Numbered from the stretch's first letter, positions 1 to 10,290 are shown. The stretch: DNA of 64,000 nucleotides from Viridothelium virens (GCA_010094025.1 ML991854.1:51523-115522), one strand, 5' to 3'. Notes: generated by a model not told the origin, from the sequence alone. Program-made: numbers and translations.

Positions 1-9
1 GGCCGCCTC

Positions 10-207
10 TCAAACCCCGATGGTAAATTGAAACATCAACCACTCACATTGATCGTGGATAACAACGCCCAAAACAATTGTCAAGAGCACAGTCCAATCG
101 TTCGCTCCATCAGTAATCTGAGCTTTCATTGTGATCGCAAGATTAGCAACCTTGGATGCGACATCGTTGGAGGACAGAGATGGATTGAAGGTGGCGTTCG
201 CCTCCAT
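10..207 (-). CDS. Possible partial exon of a gene running off the left edge
   Basis: A 65-codon open stretch on the minus strand has an ATG at 207 and an in-frame TGA just upstream of it. Its second half is hydrophobic (TVLLTIVLGVVI) and is followed by an EWLMF segment. That weakly recalls the C-terminal membrane segment of fungal hypothetical membrane proteins. A GT donor-like site (GGG/GTTTGAG) lies right before the stop, so the frame could splice into an exon left of the window. I do not recognise a family, and a chance open frame is equally likely. Confidence 0.2.
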   Translation of the reverse strand: MEANATFNPSLSSNDVASKVANLAITMKAQITDGANDWTVLLTIVLGVVIHDQCEWLMFQFTIGV

Positions 208-372
208 AATTCAAGTACAAGTAGGAGAAGAGCCTTTGAATTCTGCGAACAGTACTATCGAACCAAGGAGAGAGTGGGGATGGATGAGTCAAATGGATGC
301 GAGGTTAGCAATACGACAGATCGTCAGCCCGCCTGCTCTCAGCCCACCACACTACTGAAAGTGAGCTATTGA

Positions 373-1127
373 GTGAATTCGCCTTTAGTGAGCTCACCTT
401 CAGTGAATTCCATTATTCACACTAAATCGCGCATACATACGATGGATAATAATGGGGGAAATGCCATATTACAATTTCATATCTCGATACGGACATCACT
501 AGGAAGGAGAAGGATAAGCTTGTAAGCTTTAAAATCGCACTAGAAACCCTGAGCACTCTCCAATGATCGGATAAGAAGTCATTCGACGATTCGATCGGGT
601 GCTTTATGGAAGAGACACACAGGTTCTCGATTGTTCACTCGGAGCCTAGTCCGAGATTCCAGCCAGCAGTCTTGATAGAAGTCCAGAATCTTGGACTTGA
701 CTGGAAAGAGTGCCAGATCCCTCGACATCTTGGGAGGCATCCTCACCATAGAAGGCTGCGAATGAGGCTGGGGATGAGGCTGATACTTCTCTTGAATTCT
801 GCTTCACATCATCTTTGATCGAGTTGTGTGAAGCTGGGTCTGATGGATCTGGCTCTGGGCGCTAAGACAAAAATGGAAAGTTTATCCGAACATCACAGTT
901 TCATCACCGCCTGACAGATCTGCTGTAATACTAACTCCGGGGTGAGATCAAGATTTTAGAGAAGTAGAAAATGAGGGAAAATTTGAAAGACGTAGTGAAA
1001 GGAAAGTGTAGTGACCATTTCAATTGTGGGCTATTTACAGAAACAATATATCAACAAGAATGTGTAAGGTGGCTTGTCCTCATTTCCAGGAGGTGTTCCG
1101 CCCTGGAATATCTGCCCTGGTAGGCTG
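373..1127. other. Intergenic, no gene seen
   Basis: This stretch lies downstream of the GH28 gene. Only short open frames are present, without family likeness or a splice pattern. It presumably holds the 3' UTR and terminator of the rhamnogalacturonase gene. I see no repeat or RNA gene in it. Confidence 0.5.
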
Positions 1128-2858
1128 TCAAGCCTTGCAAGATCCTTTTCCCTTCCTTCCTCTTCCTCCTTTCCTAGACGCTTCGCTCGTAGAAGCCGAA
1201 GCCGCGGCGCTGGTTGACGAAGCAGAGTCAGCAACTGTACTGGTGACCAAAGTGGAGGCAGAGACAGAAGGAGCAGAGGAGGAAGAAGTAACCAAAGAGG
1301 CACTACTAACAGCCATAGCTTCACTCGTGGAGCCCGCCTGATTCGAAGACACCGTCGCGGCGGCCACAGCTTCAGCGTTGCTCGAGGCCACGATCTGTGC
1401 AACCCCTTGCACAGTGGCTATGCCACTGAGTTTACTGATTGGGGTGGCGCCTGGGAAGAAGCTCGTAGGGATGGTGGGAATGGGGATGTAAGCATTGGTG
1501 CCGAAGGCGGTGGCCAAGTCGTTTGGCATCGTAGGAGCCGAGTAGCCTGAGGGGGCGGCGGAAACGGTGGTAGTGGAGACTGCGTAGGATGAAGGGTTGG
1601 AGTTTCGGAGGCAGAAGCCGGACCCGAAGGCCGATTCGCAGGAATACCATTGCTTGCTGCCGGACTCAGTCCACATGGCGAAGTCGGAGATCGTAATGTC
1701 GGTGCAAGGGGTCGCATCGGCGCAGATGACTTTGACGGGCCCGCGCGAGGCTCCGTTTGCTTCGGTACCTTTCCAGTTGGAGAAAGTTATGTTCGACAGC
1801 TGCACTCCGCTTCCAGTAGCACTAGAATCTGACCAATACTGGTCAATATCCAACGAATAGGCATTTTTATGAGAGATAAAATTCTCGAATACAACATTCT
1901 TCACGGTGCCGCTGCCACCATTGGATTTAATCATCATAGCTTGATTGCAGTTTTGGCTGTATACATTCCTGTAGAGAATATTGGACACGGCCGTGTCAGC
2001 GCCCAGAGAGCCAATCGCACCTGCATCGTTTGTTAGCATGTATGCTGTTTATTCTGGGCGGGGTTTAACGGACTCCCTCCGCTCCAGTTGCAATATATGT
2101 TCTCGAACAGATAATTACTCGCTGGACTCTTGACGGTAACACATTCGTCCTTGTTGGTGACTTCAAGATCGTCAGTATAAACATTCATCCCAACGAACTC
2201 GACCCATTCGAAACTGACCTTCGACGTCGTGCACCCAAAGATTTTTACCGCCCATGTCGAAGCCATCGAGGCCACCCATGTTGCCGCCGCGCACAGCGAT
2301 GTTGTAGAGCTCCCCGTTGGCGCAAGTATCACAGGTGAAATGGAACAGAGGAGAGTCTACCAATGCTATGTCGTGGACAGAGAACGAAGTGGCTTCGTAA
2401 AGGCGCATGATGCGAGGCCCGCTCGTGTTGCCTTCCGCGTGGAATACGTAGCCAAGACCTTGGAAGGCGCCCTTCGAGGTGCTGCTGAAAAGCTCAAAGT
2501 CGGTCGTGTGCTCAATAAAGATCATATTGCCTCCAGCAGTACCAGTCCGGTAGACAATTCCATCCCATTGGAGGGCCCAGGCATTGCCGCCGCTCAATGT
2601 CACCCAGTTGGCGAGGGCGTAATTACCGGACGGGATAACGACAACACCACCACTTTTGCAAGCATTGAAAGCACTCGTAAGAGGACCACTCAGGTCCGTC
2701 GAGTTATCTGCCTTTCCGCCATAGTCGAGAACACTGCACTGTTTGACAGCCTTCTTCGCGGTAACGGTAGTCAAGGGTCCGACCCTGCCGGAAAGTTGGG
2801 CGGAGACGGCCGTCAAGGCAGACAGAAAAGAAAGAACGAAAGTAGTTTTGCCAAACAT
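1128..2858 (-). CDS. Secreted rhamnogalacturonase, glycoside hydrolase family 28
   Basis: This enzyme is predicted to hydrolyse the alternating galacturonic acid-rhamnose backbone of pectin (rhamnogalacturonan I) outside the cell. The three-exon model is complement(join(1128..2020, 2074..2160, 2219..2858)), giving 539 aa. The 58-bp and 53-bp introns have GT-AG ends, and the second has a GCTAAC branch site. The ATG at 2858 starts a clear signal peptide ([20 protein letters not shown]). Family-typical blocks follow: GGLDGFD near residue 195, [17 protein letters not shown] across intron 1 with the acidic pair D218/E219 (catalytic in GH28 rhamnogalacturonases by family knowledge), CNWSGG, and a [20 protein letters not shown] run. 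The last roughly 130 residues are Ser/Ala/Thr-rich low complexity ending in a strongly basic tail ([15 protein letters not shown]). That tail may be a glycosylated linker and is unusual for the enzyme core. A CTGGGG motif near 3075, like a CreA site, fits carbon repression, but this is weak. Confidence 0.93.
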
Positions 2859-4004
2859 TTTGCTGGTTATTGCTTTAAGGAACGACCAAGAATGCAAAGG
2901 AGATAGATAGTGGAAGAATTTATACTATCGCATGCGGAGAAAACGAGTGACCATGTAACGTAAATGTCTACAGGCTGAAGAGAAGTCGAAATAGTTGTGA
3001 GGAGTTCGGCGTATAAGAACGACAGTTCGCATGTGCAGCCACTTTCGGGATGTGTTTGTATGAAACGGGCAAACCTGGGGGTACCTTCACCTGGCGTTGC
3101 CGCAAGGCATGAAACATTGTACCTTTGGATAATTATTCCGTAGACCCAAGAATCGGCCTGTGCCAGGTAGTCAACTGATGATGGAACCCTAATCAGATCT
3201 TGTCTGCTTATGGAAGTGAGCCAATAGCAGAATCGCTGCCATGACTTTACCCATCAGCTCTGGGAAAGATTGAGTAGGATCCAGCAGCTTGGCGGCGGGT
3301 TCGGATAGGCGGAAAAGTTACTCCAGGATGATCGGAGCAGGGGCTCATCATTCTGAAACGTCCTGGTTCGTCCAATCTCCCACAGAATAGCTACGAGCTG
3401 CTCGGCCTCGACAAAGCATAACTTATTACTCCGTGATCACGAGGCATGTAAGCATATAGATTCATATGCAATTGGAGTTCGAGTTCTGTACCGTCACGAT
3501 GGGACCGCGAGAAAGACTTGTCTCTTAGTCCCTATATAAGCTAGAATAATTCTGCCTAAAGCTGTATTTCGCGGTTGTTTTTCTCCACGAATGAGGTTGG
3601 ATAGACATTACTGACAAAAGCGTCTGAACTTTTTTCAGCAGAGAAATCTGTTCGAACGGTTGGATCACTCCGTGACACAAATTAGTCATCATTCTGAACT
3701 CCATGCGCTTGAAGGCCCCTCGGCAAATGCTTGAGGATAGAAGCTCAGCAAGACGACTAGCAAGAATCGATGGAACGACTATCTTGTAACTTCATGGCAG
3801 TGGACGACCTTGGAGCAACCCAATAAATTCCAAGTTAATCAGCCGCCACAACGAATTCTAGAAAATCACGGACAGAGCGGCAAGCTTTTGTTTTGTACTC
3901 TACGGCCCACATTCGGATGATCGAGTACCAGATTAATGGAGAGCATCCCTTGACAGCTGGCGGCTTTCCAGAAGCTAAGAGTGAGCAACTCAAACACACC
4001 ATAC
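2859..4004. other. Intergenic, upstream of the GH28 gene
   Basis: No convincing gene lies here. The proximal few hundred bases should be the promoter of the minus-strand rhamnogalacturonase gene. A TATATAAG-like box near 3532 exists with no recognised gene to serve. The open frame at 3835-4044 runs into the inverted repeat of the adjacent MITE-like element and is not taken as a gene. Confidence 0.5.
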
Positions 4005-4049
4005 GTGTAAGGAGCCCATCTCCGATCGGTGGGAAGCCCACCACTTAAA
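4005..4049 (+). repeat. Left terminal inverted repeat
   Basis: This is the left arm of the MITE-like element, 45 nt, matching 4311-4355 in reverse complement without a mismatch by eye. Confidence 0.9.
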
Positions 4050-4310
4050 TCCCTTTTGCTGTAATGAAATAACTACTAACCTTCAACGTCAAACATCGCT
4101 ATCAGACCTCTTTTTTACACCTCTCTACCCTAACCACCTAAGTAAAAGACATCCAGAAGGGCTTTGGGACTTGTAATTATTTGGGACAGGTCCCTGTGCT
4201 CGTAACCTCCGCACCCTAACCAGAACAACCTGATCCAAACACCCTAACCCTATCAAAGTGGGTAGTTGGAAGCAAAAGGTCGGGTTTTGGTTTTATTACA
4301 ATAGAAGGGG

Positions 4311-4355
4311 TTTAAGTGGTGGGCTTCCCACCGATCGGAGATGGGCTCCTTACAC
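4311..4355 (-). repeat. Right terminal inverted repeat
   Basis: This is the right arm of the MITE-like element, 45 nt, the exact reverse complement of 4005-4049. Confidence 0.9.
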
Positions 4356-5163
4356 TGTCCCCATTTTCATACCCCTTTCTTTCGTTAGCGCACTGGTAGC
4401 GGTCACAGATTGAGACTAACTCAGAAATAGCCTCGAGCGAAAATGTCGATCCCGCCCACGCCCAACCATTACTGTGTTCAGAAAGGAATAAAATTTAGAT
4501 ATGTACTTCAATAATGCGTTTGCCTCTCTTTAGAAACGAGTAAATGTTGGTTCATGTAGCGATTTGCACATTCGCCCACCGAAGTACATAATGCCAGAGA
4601 TCTCGGGATCGATGTTTCCGCTGGGTTCCTTCACCACGTCCTCCCTGCCCAAGACCTTGTCTCGTACACACTCTATCAAGACATACCCCTCAGCTTCTCA
4701 CCTGTCTGAATCACTTTCGCATTCGCTAATAAGCTCATCAATCCAGCTCAGTGCGTCCCGCGTCACCGATCTGCAAGTGTTTCCCACAATAGTACCGATA
4801 GTCTCCGTGGACAGACCAGTACAGACCGGTGAAGCGACCAGGGGCCTAGAACTAGCCACTCACCCACTGATTTCTCTCAACGCCAACTGCTTATGGCTCG
4901 AACGCAGATGTCAGGGCTCTCAGCCGCACAGCACGCCAGCTCAACGCCTGCCAAGGATAGCATATATAGGTCGCTGCGATGCAGCCATTCTGTGTCATTA
5001 CCAGACGTAATTATCGTCAACTTATTGATCTTTCCCACCTGAGCAAGCGTTTCTGAGTTCCAGCGTGAAAGAGCCTCTTCGCATTTGAGATAGTTTTGTA
5101 TGCGACTTTGGAGTGACGCTCCGCATTTACATCGGCGTGGTCCGGAGTTGTCCAATTAGTGTC
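4356..5163. other. Intergenic, upstream of the NLR gene
   Basis: This is the presumed promoter and 5' UTR of the NACHT gene that starts at 5164. A Ser/Thr-rich open frame at 4564-5010 has no family likeness and is not supported as a gene. Confidence 0.5.
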
Positions 5164-8100
5164 ATGGCACCTGCAGCAACAAATCTTTACGATGAAGGCC
5201 TTCAGAGTTTCCGTGAGAACGTTAAGATCAAGGATGACAAAGATCAGTATGTGCTCGACGAATTCCTCAGAGACAGAGCTTCTCCGGAGGAGGTCTTAGG
5301 GGCCTGCAAGACTCTGCAAGACCAAGCCGGGGAAAAGTATGGATCAGGAGTCAAAGCAGGGGACAAAGAAGTTATTCCGGCCAAATGGATCTCTAACATA
5401 CTCGGGAACATAGACAATTTTGTCGCAGTTGGCAATTTCGCGATGAAGGGGGCCCCCGAAAGTGTTGGCATGGCTTGGTTTGCTGTAAAACTGACCCTCA
5501 GCGCTATCCAGAGCAACTACGCATTGTACTCCCTTTTCGGCACAGGATTAACGGACACAACTGAGATCCTGGTCTTGATACGACATTATGATCGACTCTA
5601 CGACGAAAGACAGAAGCCAGGCTGGAAAGCCAGCGATATTGTAGAGCGTTTGTTCAAAGACATCAGATTAACGTATGCTGCGGTCCTCGATTTTTCCTTC
5701 TCTATCAGGAAACATTTGGCTGGTGGCAAACTTGCCAAATTGAGACATGGTCTTAAAGACTTTTTCGGCGCTGAAGCCTCCAAGTTTCAGGCCAAGATTG
5801 AAGCAATTGGAGAATTGAAGAAGAAAGTTCTCGAGGCCACCGACGGAGCTTTCCAAGGCAAGACGTTTCAGCGATTCGATGAGCTTCAAGATGTCATGAA
5901 GTCCATGAAGGCCAACGTGCAGGACATCAAGGACTTCCAAAAGACCTCGGAGGAATTTTATCACGCTCAACTAGCGCAACAGGACGAAATCCGGCAGACC
6001 CTAGAGGACTTGAAGGCCACCACAAGACCAAGGACTAGGTGGGACTGGGCGAAGCAAGAATTTGAGAAGAATAAGAAATTGTTGAATCCGCTTCCAGATA
6101 CCACCGGTTCTCTGGCTCGCTTGCTTACACGCAAACATGAGCATACTTGCGAGTGGCTATTTGAGGATGATGAGTATAAAGATTGGTTCAACTCTGAAGC
6201 AGGCAGTTTGCTTTCTCTTTCTGGTGAAGCTGGTGAGTCAAAGAGGCCCCCATCACAGCAATTGGTCAAGCGCTACGTCAAAGGATATTGGTTCAAGACA
6301 GGTTCCTTATTCTCCACTAACTCACTTGCAGGTGTTGGAAAGTCTTTTGTCATCGCTTCGGCGATGAAGCAGATGGAGGATGCCCCAGATGCAGATGACA
6401 ATATCCTTCTCTACCTCTCGTGTGATTCAACACAGAGTGGCGAGATGGGCGACAGCTCTCAGAATCTTGCAAGAATCCAGAATACCCTCATTTATCAACT
6501 TTACGAGTATGCATTCGCCACGGCCGAAGAAGACGACCCAACCACGCTCGAGAATTGTAACAAAGTTTTCAACAATCCAAAGCAAAAGAAAGTGAGCAAG
6601 GTCATCTCCTCGAACAGAAAGGAAGAGACTCTTCCCGATTTCGCAGATGCTATGGAAAACCTCGCGATCAGCCTTGATAAATACATCGTTATCGTCGTCG
6701 ATGCGGCCGACAGAATGACAGACGGGGACCAAGAGGAGTTCTATGAAAGCTTACAGGATGTCCTTGGGCGAGGAGAGCAGGATGACGAAGATGAGGATAC
6801 CTCTAATGTCCGCTTTCTTATCGGATGTCGCACTGGCAGCAAATTCTACAATCATGCGCATGAAGGCACGTGCATTGACGTAGGAGAGCGTAACGGTCCG
6901 GATATTGATGTCAAGCTTACCGCAGCGCTTGAGGAACTGACTGGGTGGTCACCAAGCGAAAGGGAAGAAGCGAAAGAGAAAATTCTGGACAAGGCTGCCT
7001 CTCTCTTTAAGTACGTCGCTCAAGTTGCCATACCCTTTATTCAGCAACCATTTCAGCGCCCACTTTCGAATCGGCTTAAGGACTTACCAGAAGGCATGAG
7101 CGAGACTTACAATCAATCCATACGAGTCATGCAGTCTAATTACCTTGATCTCCTCCGTGTAGCGCTCTCCTACACACTTCTCGCTCCCGGATACGTAAAA
7201 GTTCTGGAGGTTATGGAGGCCTTCAGCGGTGAGTATCTTGTCCCCAGGGAGGAAGCTCTGCAGAGAGTTGCCGCCGAGAAAGAGGATGGTTCTTATACCA
7301 AGATGGCGAGTCAATTGGAAGTCACGCAACTCAGGACGGCAAGCGGGCCCTTTCTAAACGTCTGGGAAGAATCTGGTGGACAGTCTTTCGTTAACTTGAA
7401 AGATCCTTATCAAGTTAGGCACTTCTGCCTGCATCATGCCACTGAGCATGTTGAGACTGGAGAAGCCTCAGGTGACGCCATTTGTTCGAGATGCAAAGCA
7501 AGTCTCAATCCCTCCCGGAGTCTCTCGATTTCAGAGAAACAGGGTCACCTCAATTTGGCTATCACTTGTGTTCGGCATCTAAATAGTCCTTTGTTTCAAC
7601 AGCGTTTCAGCTTGTTCCTGACGGAAGAGGAAAAGGCCAGCAATGATCAGAAACAACCGGAAGACGAAGGATATTCTTCTGCAACGCAGGTAGAAGGAGA
7701 CGCAGCTAACGTAGAAGAGGAAGTGAAGAATAGTGGAGATGCTGATGACGATGAAGAGACGGGCCATGATTCAAAGGCAGGCAGTGCAGATGTCGACGAG
7801 GATCGCCCGTCTTCCTCGTCCGCCGATACTGGGGTAGCCCCCAGCTCGCCCCAGCAGGATCAAGCATCCACTGAGAATGATGACGGTTATGACACTGATG
7901 ACTCTAGGGATGATGAGGACCGTGGGGACATAGATCTTACCAACAGTAATGGCCAGAACGGTAACGATCAAGCCCAAAATACTGACGAGGACAATCACCG
8001 TTACCTCAGATATGAGGTACTTTACTGGTATCACCATGTTCGGGAGGCGGAGGCTTTATGGGACCCTGAGGAACGCAAGAATAATCCAGACTGGGCAACA

Positions 8101-10290
8101 CTGATGTCAGAACTCGATCTTTTCATCGGCGAAAACAGGGAAGCTTTTGACGAGTGGCAAATTTTCATGTTTTGGCAGAATGGGCACCGACGTGGAGACA
8201 CTCCATGGAAACCAATTCATATTGCTGCATACCTTGGACTTACCAGCTGGGCTGAACATCTCATTGCAAAAGGCGAAAGCCTGACTGAGAAATCCTTCAG
8301 ATGCAATCCTTTGCAGGCTGCAGCGCTCAAGGCCGAGTCTCCAAAAATGTTGAAACTCCTATTGGAACAGGGAATCGATGTCAATGAGGAGGAAGACGAG
8401 GTTATTCCTGCTTTTCATGCTTGGATATGGGACGATGCGGGATATGAGACGATGCAACTAATGCTCCAGCACAAAGCCGATGTACAGATGACTGACAAAA
8501 AGAATGGATGGACAGCGATGCACTATTTCGCTTCTCAAGGGGAAGACCCACGGGTGCTTGAGCTCTTGATGAATAAAGGGGATCCACAAAACCAGCCCGA
8601 CATCAATGGACAGGATCGAGATGGAGAGACCCCATTACACATCCTGCTGAGTCGCCGAGAGGTCCCGCTTGATTTGCTCAAGGCATTCGTCGCCAACAAT
8701 GCGAACGTTAATGCAGAAGATAGAGACTCTCAACGCCCACTGCACGAAGCTGCGATGTGGGGCAGTGTAGACGTCATGAAAATCATTCTTCCCTCCATTA
8801 CGGATATTGATGATCCGGACAAGAGAGGGCGAACAGCACTTCACGAATCTTCATGGGCCGGATACAAGGACTGTGTACAAATCTTAGTCGAGAACGGGGC
8901 TGACCCGAATGGCGTTGATTATCATCAGAGGACACCACTTCTCTTTGCGTGCCTGGGGGACTCTCAACATACGATTCTCACAATCAAATTTCTGTTGGAG
9001 ACGCTACGCCAAAGGAAGTTTTCGATCTCGGATATCAACCGACCAACCAAACGATTGCGAACTCCATTGCGACAGGCAGCGGCCCATGGCTTCACCGAAA
9101 TTGTCGACGATTTACTGCAGATGATCAAGTCTGCCGAAGACATCGACAAGGATGCCATGATCAACAAAGCAGACACAAGGAAAGGACGTACAAGTCTCCA
9201 CTGCGCCTGTTACCGCGGCAAAACAGATTGTGTTCGCCTACTCCTTGAAGCGGGTGCTGACGTGAACATATTGGACCAAGGCGGCAAAACAGCCCTCGTT
9301 CTCGCTTACGAGCAGTGGGCACTCTCGAACCAGTCATCCTTCGAAGACATCGTCGATCTCCTCATCGACAAGGACCCGGCCGTCGCTATCAAGGACGCCG
9401 AACTCCTCGCCACCGCCGCCGTCAACGGCAGCAAAAGGATCCTCGAAAAACTCCACTCGCTCGAAGCCGACCTCAACAAGCCGGACCAATACGGCTGGAC
9501 ACCGCTCTTGCTTGCCAAACAGTTCCAACGCACGGATGCCGTAGACTTCTTGAAACAGCAAACCGCCTGGGCCGCAACTCTTCCCTCTCGCTGGATCAAC
9601 CCCCCATCTGACATCACGCTCGCTGCTGATGGTCTCAGCCTGGCCACGCAGTCTGATACACAGATGGTGGTCTCAGCGAACAAGCCGCTCCCCGCAGGTC
9701 TTGAGCGCTACTACTTCGAAGTCACGAGTAAGAAGGTGGAGATTGAAGGCGTGGAGGTGCCGGAGAATCCCATCATGGCCATCGGGTTCTGCACACTCGG
9801 GGCTTCCGCCATTACGTTCCCTGGCTGGCCGGCGAGCTCGAGAGCGCCGTCGGCGCGGTCGTGGGCGTATCATGGGGATGATGGCGGGTTGGGCGATGGG
9901 ATGGGGAGATTTGAGAAGGATGAGGATAGGACGTATGCGCCGGGGGATACGGTGGGTTGCGGAGTGGATTTTAATAAAAATACGATGTGGTTCACGAAGA
10001 ATGGAGTGAAGCTTGATAGAAGCTTTGAGGATGTGAGTGGAAGGCTATTCCCGCTACTTGGAGTGGAAGCGAGATTGGATTTGGAGACGAACTTCGGAGG
10101 AAAGCCATTTGTGTGGCAGGATGACGGAGGAGATGATGACGATGACAGTAACGAGGGAAGTAGTGAAGATGAAAACGAGAGTGGCGATGGCGATGACGAT
10201 GGTAACGGTGACGGTGATGGAGATGATGGGAGTAATGATTCTGAGCAGGAGGGACATGAGGATGACAAGTCAGAGAATGATTCCGAGTAG
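5164..10290 (+). CDS. NLR-type STAND protein: N-terminal domain, NACHT, ankyrin repeats, SPRY
   Basis: This is a signal-transducing ATPase of the fungal NOD-like receptor type. By family knowledge such proteins sense a ligand through repeats and trigger a response through the N-terminal domain; the role here is inferred. The model is join(5164..6232, 6332..10290), 1675 aa. I chose the ATG at 5164 (MAPAATNLYDEG) because the open frame further upstream lacks an ATG. Residues 1 to about 130 resemble the fungal STAND 'Goodbye'-type domain (APESVGMAWFAVKLTLSAIQ), and a coiled coil lies near 220-300. The Walker A motif GEAGVGKS is at 354-361 and is restored only by splicing a 99-bp intron. A Walker B-like segment, YIVIVVDAADR, is near D480, and FLIGCRTGS is a sensor-like arginine segment. 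A Ser/Asp/Glu linker spans about 800-910. Ankyrin repeats run about 979-1436, and a SPRY domain about 1480-1616 (YYFEVTS, GCGVDFNKNTMWFTKNG). The end is an Asp/Glu/Gly/Ser tail. The Walker B acidic patch (DAADR) differs from the common DxxDE. Confidence 0.9.
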   Translation: MAPAATNLYDEGLQSFRENVKIKDDKDQYVLDEFLRDRASPEEVLGACKTLQDQAGEKYGSGVKAGDKEVIPAKWISNILGNIDNFVAVGNFAMKGAPESVGMAWFAVKLTLSAIQSNYALYSLFGTGLTDTTEILVLIRHYDRLYDERQKPGWKASDIVERLFKDIRLTYAAVLDFSFSIRKHLAGGKLAKLRHGLKDFFGAEASKFQAKIEAIGELKKKVLEATDGAFQGKTFQRFDELQDVMKSMKANVQDIKDFQKTSEEFYHAQLAQQDEIRQTLEDLKATTRPRTRWDWAKQEFEKNKKLLNPLPDTTGSLARLLTRKHEHTCEWLFEDDEYKDWFNSEAGSLLSLSGEAGESKRPPSQQLVKRYVKGYWFKTGSLFSTNSLAGVGKSFVIASAMKQMEDAPDADDNILLYLSCDSTQSGEMGDSSQNLARIQNTLIYQLYEYAFATAEEDDPTTLENCNKVFNNPKQKKVSKVISSNRKEETLPDFADAMENLAISLDKYIVIVVDAADRMTDGDQEEFYESLQDVLGRGEQDDEDEDTSNVRFLIGCRTGSKFYNHAHEGTCIDVGERNGPDIDVKLTAALEELTGWSPSEREEAKEKILDKAASLFKYVAQVAIPFIQQPFQRPLSNRLKDLPEGMSETYNQSIRVMQSNYLDLLRVALSYTLLAPGYVKVLEVMEAFSGEYLVPREEALQRVAAEKEDGSYTKMASQLEVTQLRTASGPFLNVWEESGGQSFVNLKDPYQVRHFCLHHATEHVETGEASGDAICSRCKASLNPSRSLSISEKQGHLNLAITCVRHLNSPLFQQRFSLFLTEEEKASNDQKQPEDEGYSSATQVEGDAANVEEEVKNSGDADDDEETGHDSKAGSADVDEDRPSSSSADTGVAPSSPQQDQASTENDDGYDTDDSRDDEDRGDIDLTNSNGQNGNDQAQNTDEDNHRYLRYEVLYWYHHVREAEALWDPEERKNNPDWATLMSELDLFIGENREAFDEWQIFMFWQNGHRRGDTPWKPIHIAAYLGLTSWAEHLIAKGESLTEKSFRCNPLQAAALKAESPKMLKLLLEQGIDVNEEEDEVIPAFHAWIWDDAGYETMQLMLQHKADVQMTDKKNGWTAMHYFASQGEDPRVLELLMNKGDPQNQPDINGQDRDGETPLHILLSRREVPLDLLKAFVANNANVNAEDRDSQRPLHEAAMWGSVDVMKIILPSITDIDDPDKRGRTALHESSWAGYKDCVQILVENGADPNGVDYHQRTPLLFACLGDSQHTILTIKFLLETLRQRKFSISDINRPTKRLRTPLRQAAAHGFTEIVDDLLQMIKSAEDIDKDAMINKADTRKGRTSLHCACYRGKTDCVRLLLEAGADVNILDQGGKTALVLAYEQWALSNQSSFEDIVDLLIDKDPAVAIKDAELLATAAVNGSKRILEKLHSLEADLNKPDQYGWTPLLLAKQFQRTDAVDFLKQQTAWAATLPSRWINPPSDITLAADGLSLATQSDTQMVVSANKPLPAGLERYYFEVTSKKVEIEGVEVPENPIMAIGFCTLGASAITFPGWPASSRAPSARSWAYHGDDGGLGDGMGRFEKDEDRTYAPGDTVGCGVDFNKNTMWFTKNGVKLDRSFEDVSGRLFPLLGVEARLDLETNFGGKPFVWQDDGGDDDDDSNEGSSEDENESGDGDDDGNGDGDGDDGSNDSEQEGHEDDKSENDSE
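6233..6331 (+). other. In-frame 99-bp intron inside the Walker A motif
   Basis: The donor GTGAGT at 6233 and acceptor TTGCAG ending at 6331 remove 99 nt and join GGTGAAGCTG to GTGTTGGAAAG, giving GEAGVGKS. A CTAAC branch-like sequence lies at about 6317-6321. The intron has no stop codon and a length divisible by three. A retained transcript would therefore still be translated, with 33 extra residues that displace the first glycine of the P-loop. Confidence 0.88.

Larger units (their letters stand above)
4005..4355. mobile_element. MITE-like element with perfect 45-bp terminal inverted repeats
   Basis: The segment 4005-4049 is the exact reverse complement of 4311-4355. It begins GTGTAAGGAGCCCATC and ends CACCACTTAAA. 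Likeness continues inward imperfectly for about 24 more bases on each side. The 261-bp interior has no coding frame and contains three CCCTAAC motifs, one as a telomere-like ACCCTAACCCTA at about 4249-4260. The size, long inverted repeats and lack of coding capacity fit a non-autonomous DNA transposon (MITE). I could not identify a clear target-site duplication: the flanks read CCATAC on the left and TGTCCC on the right. The superfamily is therefore undetermined. Confidence 0.8.

Noticed and set aside
3835-4044. Open frame of 69 codons on the minus strand
   Set aside because: Its 5' part lies inside the inverted repeat of the MITE-like element, and the protein shows no family likeness.
4564-5010. 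Open frame of 148 codons upstream of the NLR gene
   Set aside because: It starts without an ATG at its first codon, is Ser/Thr/Pro-rich without pattern, and shows no domain or splice structure.
9870-10268. Ser/Pro-rich antisense frame of 132 codons
   Set aside because: It is the mirror of the Asp/Glu/Gly tail of the NLR gene; GAT/GAC/GAA repeats read backwards give Ser, Pro and Leu.
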